Assembly: GCA_937871505.1 (NCBI GenBank)
Contig: CALMPF010000068.1
Span: 25,881-89,880 of the forward strand
Length of the DNA: 64,000 nucleotides
Reading direction: 5' to 3'
Origin: an uncultured Planctomycetia bacterium
GTDB lineage: Bacteria; Planctomycetota; Phycisphaerae; Phycisphaerales; SM1A02
A program made the position numbers and the translations under genes. Below the pieces are notes generated by a model that ran no database searches, was not told the DNA's origin, and saw nothing but the letters and a program-made list of their open reading frames with translations. Of the stretch, positions 60,658-64,000 are shown one piece after another; position 1 is the first letter of the stretch, and each line of letters opens with the position of its first letter.

Positions 60658-61704
60658 GTGCTCCCCTCGACTTCCGAAACTTCCGGCCCGGCCCCCACGG
60701 CGCTTGAACGGACGCTTGCGCGCCATCCGCGTCCGCTCGGCGGGGACACCGCGCGGTCGGTCGGCGACGCGGTGGTGAGTCTCGGGGAACTGGTGCTGAA
60801 CAACCGCGAGAGCGGGGCGCAGCACCTCCGCATGGGACGGAAGCCGCCCTGGCTGCGCGCCCAGGCGCCGGGAGGCGAGGCGTTCCTGCGGACGAAGGCG
60901 ATCATCGACGAGCACCGCCTCCACACGGTCTGCCAGGAGGCCTCCTGTCCGAACATCGGCGAGTGCTGGTCGCGCGGGGCGGCGACGATCATGATCCTCG
61001 GCGACACCTGCACCCGCGCCTGCGGGTTCTGCAACGTGAAGACCGGACGGCCGCCGGTGCTCGATCTCGACGAGCCGCGCCGTGTCGCCGAGGCCCTCGC
61101 GCGGGTCCGGCTTCGGCACGTCGTCATCACCTCGGTCAACCGTGACGAGCTCGCCGACGGCGGCGCCGCGATCTGGGCCGAGACGATCGCGCGCGTCAAG
61201 GCGGCCTGTCCGTGGATGTCGCTGGAGTGCCTCGTCGGAGATTTCGCCGGCGACGAGTCGGCGATCGCCACCGTCGTCGCGGCGCAGCCGACGATCCTCG
61301 CCCACAACCTCGAGACGGTCCGGCGGATGCACCCCGCGGTGCGCCCGCAGGCGCGCTACGAGCGGTCGCTCGAGGTCCTGCGCCGGTTTCGCGAGGGGGG
61401 CGTGGTGGTGAAGACGGGGATCATGGTCGGCATCGGAGAGCGCGACGACGAGGTGGCGGAGCTGATGGATGACGTGCAGCGTGCATCGCGCGCAGACGTC
61501 CTGACGATCGGCCAGTATCTCCAGCCGACCCGCAACCACCTGCCGGTGGCCCGGTGGGTGGAACCGGGGCGCTTCGAGCAGTTCCGCCGCGAGGGGCTCG
61601 CCCGCGGCTTCCGGGTGGTCGAGAGCGGCCCGCTCGTGCGCAGCAGCTACCGCGCGGACGCGCAGGCGGCGCTGCTCGGCGAGCCCCGCCCCCGCCCCGT
61701 CTGA
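60658..61704 (+). CDS. lipA: Lipoyl synthase
   Basis: LipA, a radical SAM enzyme, inserts two sulphurs into protein-bound octanoate to make lipoyl groups, as used by the odhB product in this window. The 348-residue protein has the auxiliary cluster motif C-x4-C-x5-C (Cys92, Cys97, Cys103, in CQEASCPNIGEC). It also has the radical SAM motif CxxxCxxC (Cys118, 122, 125, in CTRACGFC), VITSVNRDELADGG, HNLETVRRMHP and GIMVGIGERDDEV, and the C-terminal SSYRA serine. A variable N-terminal 40 residues precede the domain. The GTG at 60658 was chosen because a -10 hexamer lies 10 nt upstream and no ATG precedes the conserved region. The stop overlaps the first unit of a 22-bp tandem repeat. No lipB is adjacent. 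Confidence 0.96.
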   Translation: MLPSTSETSGPAPTALERTLARHPRPLGGDTARSVGDAVVSLGELVLNNRESGAQHLRMGRKPPWLRAQAPGGEAFLRTKAIIDEHRLHTVCQEASCPNIGECWSRGAATIMILGDTCTRACGFCNVKTGRPPVLDLDEPRRVAEALARVRLRHVVITSVNRDELADGGAAIWAETIARVKAACPWMSLECLVGDFAGDESAIATVVAAQPTILAHNLETVRRMHPAVRPQARYERSLEVLRRFREGGVVVKTGIMVGIGERDDEVAELMDDVQRASRADVLTIGQYLQPTRNHLPVARWVEPGRFEQFRREGLARGFRVVESGPLVRSSYRADAQAALLGEPRPRPV

Positions 61705-61811
61705 GCGAGAGCGCTGTGCCAGTTGAGCGAGAGCGCTCTGCCATCCGAGCGGCAGCGCTGAGACAGATGAGCGGCAGCGCTGAGGCGATCGAGTGAGAGC
61801 GATTGCACTCT
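61702..61811. repeat. 22-bp imperfect tandem repeat, five units
   Basis: Five units of exactly 22 bases (starting 61702, 61724, 61746, 61768 and 61790) share TGAGCGAGAGCGCTGTGCCA-like sequence, diverging towards the end. The first unit begins at the lipA stop codon. The spacing is two helical turns, as in an array of protein-binding sites. A role is inferred only. Confidence 0.75.
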
Positions 61812-61852
61812 GGCCCCCGGGGTTCGGCCCCCGGGGTTCGGCCCCCGGGGAA
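61811..61852. repeat. 14-bp tandem repeat, three units, GC palindromes
   Basis: CGGCCCCCGGGGTT is repeated three times (first base T and last two bases AA in the outer units). Each unit contains CCCCGGGG, so the RNA could form alternative hairpins. It may end the lipA or the opposing transcript. Confidence 0.75.
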
Positions 61853-61945
61853 GGGCAGCGCCGGACCCGCCCCGCGGGGCTTCGTGCACCCCGTCCCGGG
61901 CGCTCACGGCAGACTTCCGTTGACCGGCTCCTCCGCCCGCATGTC

Positions 61946-63832
61946 TCAGCGTTCGCGGTGGATTCGCCCGAGATATTGCTCGAGCCGGGGGAGCGTCATC
62001 AGCCCCCGGAGGGCGCCGGGCTCGTAGAGGTAGAGCGTGCGGTACGTGCAGAGCGGGAGCATGGGCAGCTCCTCCTCCACGATGATCCGCTCGGCCTCCT
62101 CGAGGATGCGGAAGCGGCGCGCGGGATCGCGCTCCCGCTCGGCCTCGTCGAGGAGGGCGTCGAAGCGCGGGCTCGAGAAGCCGCGGTCGTTGTTGCCGTC
62201 GCCGGTGCGGGAGAGCAGCAGGAAGGTCGTGGGATCGCCGAAGTCGCCGTACCAGCCACCGCGCGCGACCATGAAGTTCCCGCGCTTGAGGTCGTCCTTG
62301 TAGAACTTCCCCTCCTTCGCCCGCAGCTCCACGGAGACGCCCAGGAGCCGCTGCCACATGTCGCGGATCGCCAGCGCGAGGTCCTGGTATCGGGCGTTCC
62401 CCGTCGAGTAGAGCAGGTCGACCGTGGGGAAGCGGCGGCCCTCGGCATCCTCCAGGCGCCCGTCGCCGTCGCGGTCCGTCCAGCCGGCCCCGGCAAGCTC
62501 CCGCCGCGCCCGCTCCGGATCGAAGGGGAGTCCCTGCGGCGGCTCGTAACCGGGAATCGACCCCTGCGGCACGATCGAGCCGCTGATCCGCTCGCGCAGC
62601 CGGGTGACCTGCTCGACGAGGACCTGCTTGTCCACCGCCATCGCGAAGGCGCGGCGCACCGCGGGGTCGGCGAACGGGTTCGGGCGCCCATCCGCGAGCT
62701 GCGGTCGGCAGTTGAAGGAGAAGAAGTCGGTGCCGAAGGCATCGAAGGCGTGGATCGTCCGCCGCTCGCCCCGGCGCCGATCCGGCGGAGGGAGCGCGGC
62801 GAGGAGGTCGTCCCCCTCGAGCCCGGCGCTCCGAAGCTCGGAGATCAGCGCGGCGTGGCGCTCCTCGTAGCGACGCCGCTGTTCGAGCAGATCGGCCCGG
62901 TACTCGACGACGACGTCCGTCACCCAGTCGATGCCTCCGGCGTCGAAGGCGAGCACCGCCGTGTTGGCATCCTCCAGCGGCAAGATCGCAATCGACTCTG
63001 CGCGGACGGCGTCAGCGTTCCAGTGGAGCGGATTCCGGCGCAGGCGCAGGTCGCGCTTGTACCGCCACCGCTCGAGGACGTACGGACCGTTGCTGACGAG
63101 CGTGCCCGGCCTCGTCCAGCCGTGGTCGATGCGGATCCGCCCGCTCTCCGGATCGATCGACGTGAAAGCCTCCAGCGTCGGACGGTGGACCGGCGAGAAG
63201 ACCGGCAGCGACGCGAGATCGAGAAAGTACGCCGTCGCGGATCGCAGTCGCACGACCAGCGTGCGCTCATCGGGGGCGGCGAGCCCGACCTCGGCGGCGA
63301 AGCGATCCTCCGTCAGGCGCCAGAGCGCTTCAGCGTCGGCGGCCTCGTCGCGATCGCCCGCCGCGAAGCGTGCGAGCGCTTCCGTGCGCCACGCGAAGAA
63401 GGGCTCTGCGCCGTCGATGAGGAAGAAGAGCCCGCTGTAGTCGGTCGCAAGGTCGGGCAGGAGCGCCCGCTTCCACGCGGCGATGAAGTCCGCGGCTCCG
63501 AGAGGATCGCCGTTGCTCCAGCGCGCTTCGGGGCGGATCGCAAAGGTCCAGGTGACGCCGTCCTCGGCGAGGGACCACGAAGCGGCGGCGCCGGGGATCG
63601 GCTCCGCGGTCTCGGTGTCGAGGACGCAGAGCGGCTCGTAGAGCGCCATCGCGACCCGCATGTCCTGCTGGTAGCTCATGCGCTGCGGGTCGAGCGTGAA
63701 GACATCCACGCGATGCACCACGACGAGGTCCGCGTCGTCGTCGCCGCCATCGAGCGCGAGGATCCCCCCCAGCGCGGCGATTGCCAGCGCGGGGATGGCG
63801 ATCGATCGGAAGATGGCGCGACGGCGGCGCAC
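61946..63832 (-). CDS. Peptide/oligopeptide ABC transporter substrate-binding protein
   Basis: A 628-residue family 5 extracellular solute-binding protein (OppA/DppA type). A basic N-terminus and hydrophobic helix (about 10-28, IAIPALAIAALGGILAL) anchor or export it, and there is no lipobox Cys. The body has VHRVDVFTLDPQRMSYQQDMRVAMALYEPLCVL, the TWTFAIRPEARWSNGDPLGAADFIAAWKR signature, VSNGPYVLERW, a central disordered stretch near 330-350 and FADPAVRRAFAMAVDKQVLV. KFYKDDLKRGNFMVARGGWYGDFGDPTTFL comes near the end. It would bind peptides or similar compounds for uptake. The GTG at 63832 is used; the permease genes would lie beyond the window. The upstream sequence is poor-quality, so the true start could be missing. 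Confidence 0.9.
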   Translation of the reverse strand: MRRRRAIFRSIAIPALAIAALGGILALDGGDDDADLVVVHRVDVFTLDPQRMSYQQDMRVAMALYEPLCVLDTETAEPIPGAAASWSLAEDGVTWTFAIRPEARWSNGDPLGAADFIAAWKRALLPDLATDYSGLFFLIDGAEPFFAWRTEALARFAAGDRDEAADAEALWRLTEDRFAAEVGLAAPDERTLVVRLRSATAYFLDLASLPVFSPVHRPTLEAFTSIDPESGRIRIDHGWTRPGTLVSNGPYVLERWRYKRDLRLRRNPLHWNADAVRAESIAILPLEDANTAVLAFDAGGIDWVTDVVVEYRADLLEQRRRYEERHAALISELRSAGLEGDDLLAALPPPDRRRGERRTIHAFDAFGTDFFSFNCRPQLADGRPNPFADPAVRRAFAMAVDKQVLVEQVTRLRERISGSIVPQGSIPGYEPPQGLPFDPERARRELAGAGWTDRDGDGRLEDAEGRRFPTVDLLYSTGNARYQDLALAIRDMWQRLLGVSVELRAKEGKFYKDDLKRGNFMVARGGWYGDFGDPTTFLLLSRTGDGNNDRGFSSPRFDALLDEAERERDPARRFRILEEAERIIVEEELPMLPLCTYRTLYLYEPGALRGLMTLPRLEQYLGRIHRER

Positions 63833-63855
63833 GGCTGGTCGATTCGGGGCGGGGC

Positions 63856-64000
<145 letters not shown>

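Noticed and set aside
58246..61704. lipA as a 1152-residue fusion
   Set aside because: The frame is open upstream only because of GC richness; a real permease gene occupies 58721-60553 in another frame, and lipA homology begins near 60780.
61702..61811. CRISPR array
   Set aside because: The units are directly adjacent with no unique spacers and diverge steadily; no cas genes are present.

Overview
The window is about 64 kb of very GC-rich bacterial DNA. It most likely comes from a planctomycete of the class Phycisphaerae. The evidence is a mix of features: a planctomycete-type ECF sigma factor, a large Ser/Thr kinase fused to WD40 repeats, secreted proteins with P-x-P plus hydrophobic plus poly-Arg C-terminal tails, other secreted proteins ending in DxDGDGxVDxADLGxLLxAWG dockerin-like modules, an FG-GAP/Cys-rich secreted protein, and a scattered housekeeping gene order. 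The window starts inside mutM and ends in poly-G/poly-C low-complexity sequence that looks like a contig edge.

Layout. 0-3.8 kb: the end of mutM, a repeat-bearing spacer that is a candidate replication origin, dnaA, an RNase Z-like metallo-hydrolase and tRNA-Glu(CTC). 3.8-10 kb: an outer-membrane DUF481 protein, mscL overlapping an ECF sigma gene, a second sigma-like gene overlapping a small partner, a PEP-CTERM-like secreted protein, a transposase remnant and two copies of a palindromic repeat. 10-19 kb: a degenerate globin-like gene divergent from a kinase-WD40 gene, then recO, an M16 peptidase, and pyrB and holA on the minus strand. 19-26 kb: a six-gene minus-strand ebo (edb) cluster, eboD-(eboA-like)-eboB-eboE-eboC-eboF, encoding a dehydroquinate-synthase homologue, a small helical protein, a TatD hydrolase, a TIM-barrel protein, a UbiA prenyltransferase and a phosphodiesterase. 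26-37 kb: an exopolysaccharide priming transferase, the PduO-type adenosyltransferase, a TPR/HExxH protein, a class V aminotransferase, and the 2-oxoglutarate dehydrogenase E1 and E2 genes. 37-51.5 kb: two tandem FG-GAP genes (the first frameshifted), priA, carA, a secretin, a STAS/anti-sigma pair and two secreted proteins. 51.6-64 kb: rsmA, a DUF4139 protein, a zinc-ribbon membrane protein, a third palindromic repeat, RNase Y, an ABC-2 permease, lipA, two short tandem-repeat blocks and a peptide-binding ABC protein.

Three things cut across the window. (1) The ebo cluster is the best candidate for an exciting system: a widespread metabolite-processing and export module with unknown substrate in this lineage. 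(2) A family of roughly 95-186 bp palindromic elements shares ends but carries different, self-complementary centres. (3) Fourteen genes have a TACNNT hexamer 5-13 nt before the start codon and usually no Shine-Dalgarno sequence, which suggests many leaderless mRNAs; this also moves the kinase start to 10862. All calls were made by reading the sequence; no database search was run.
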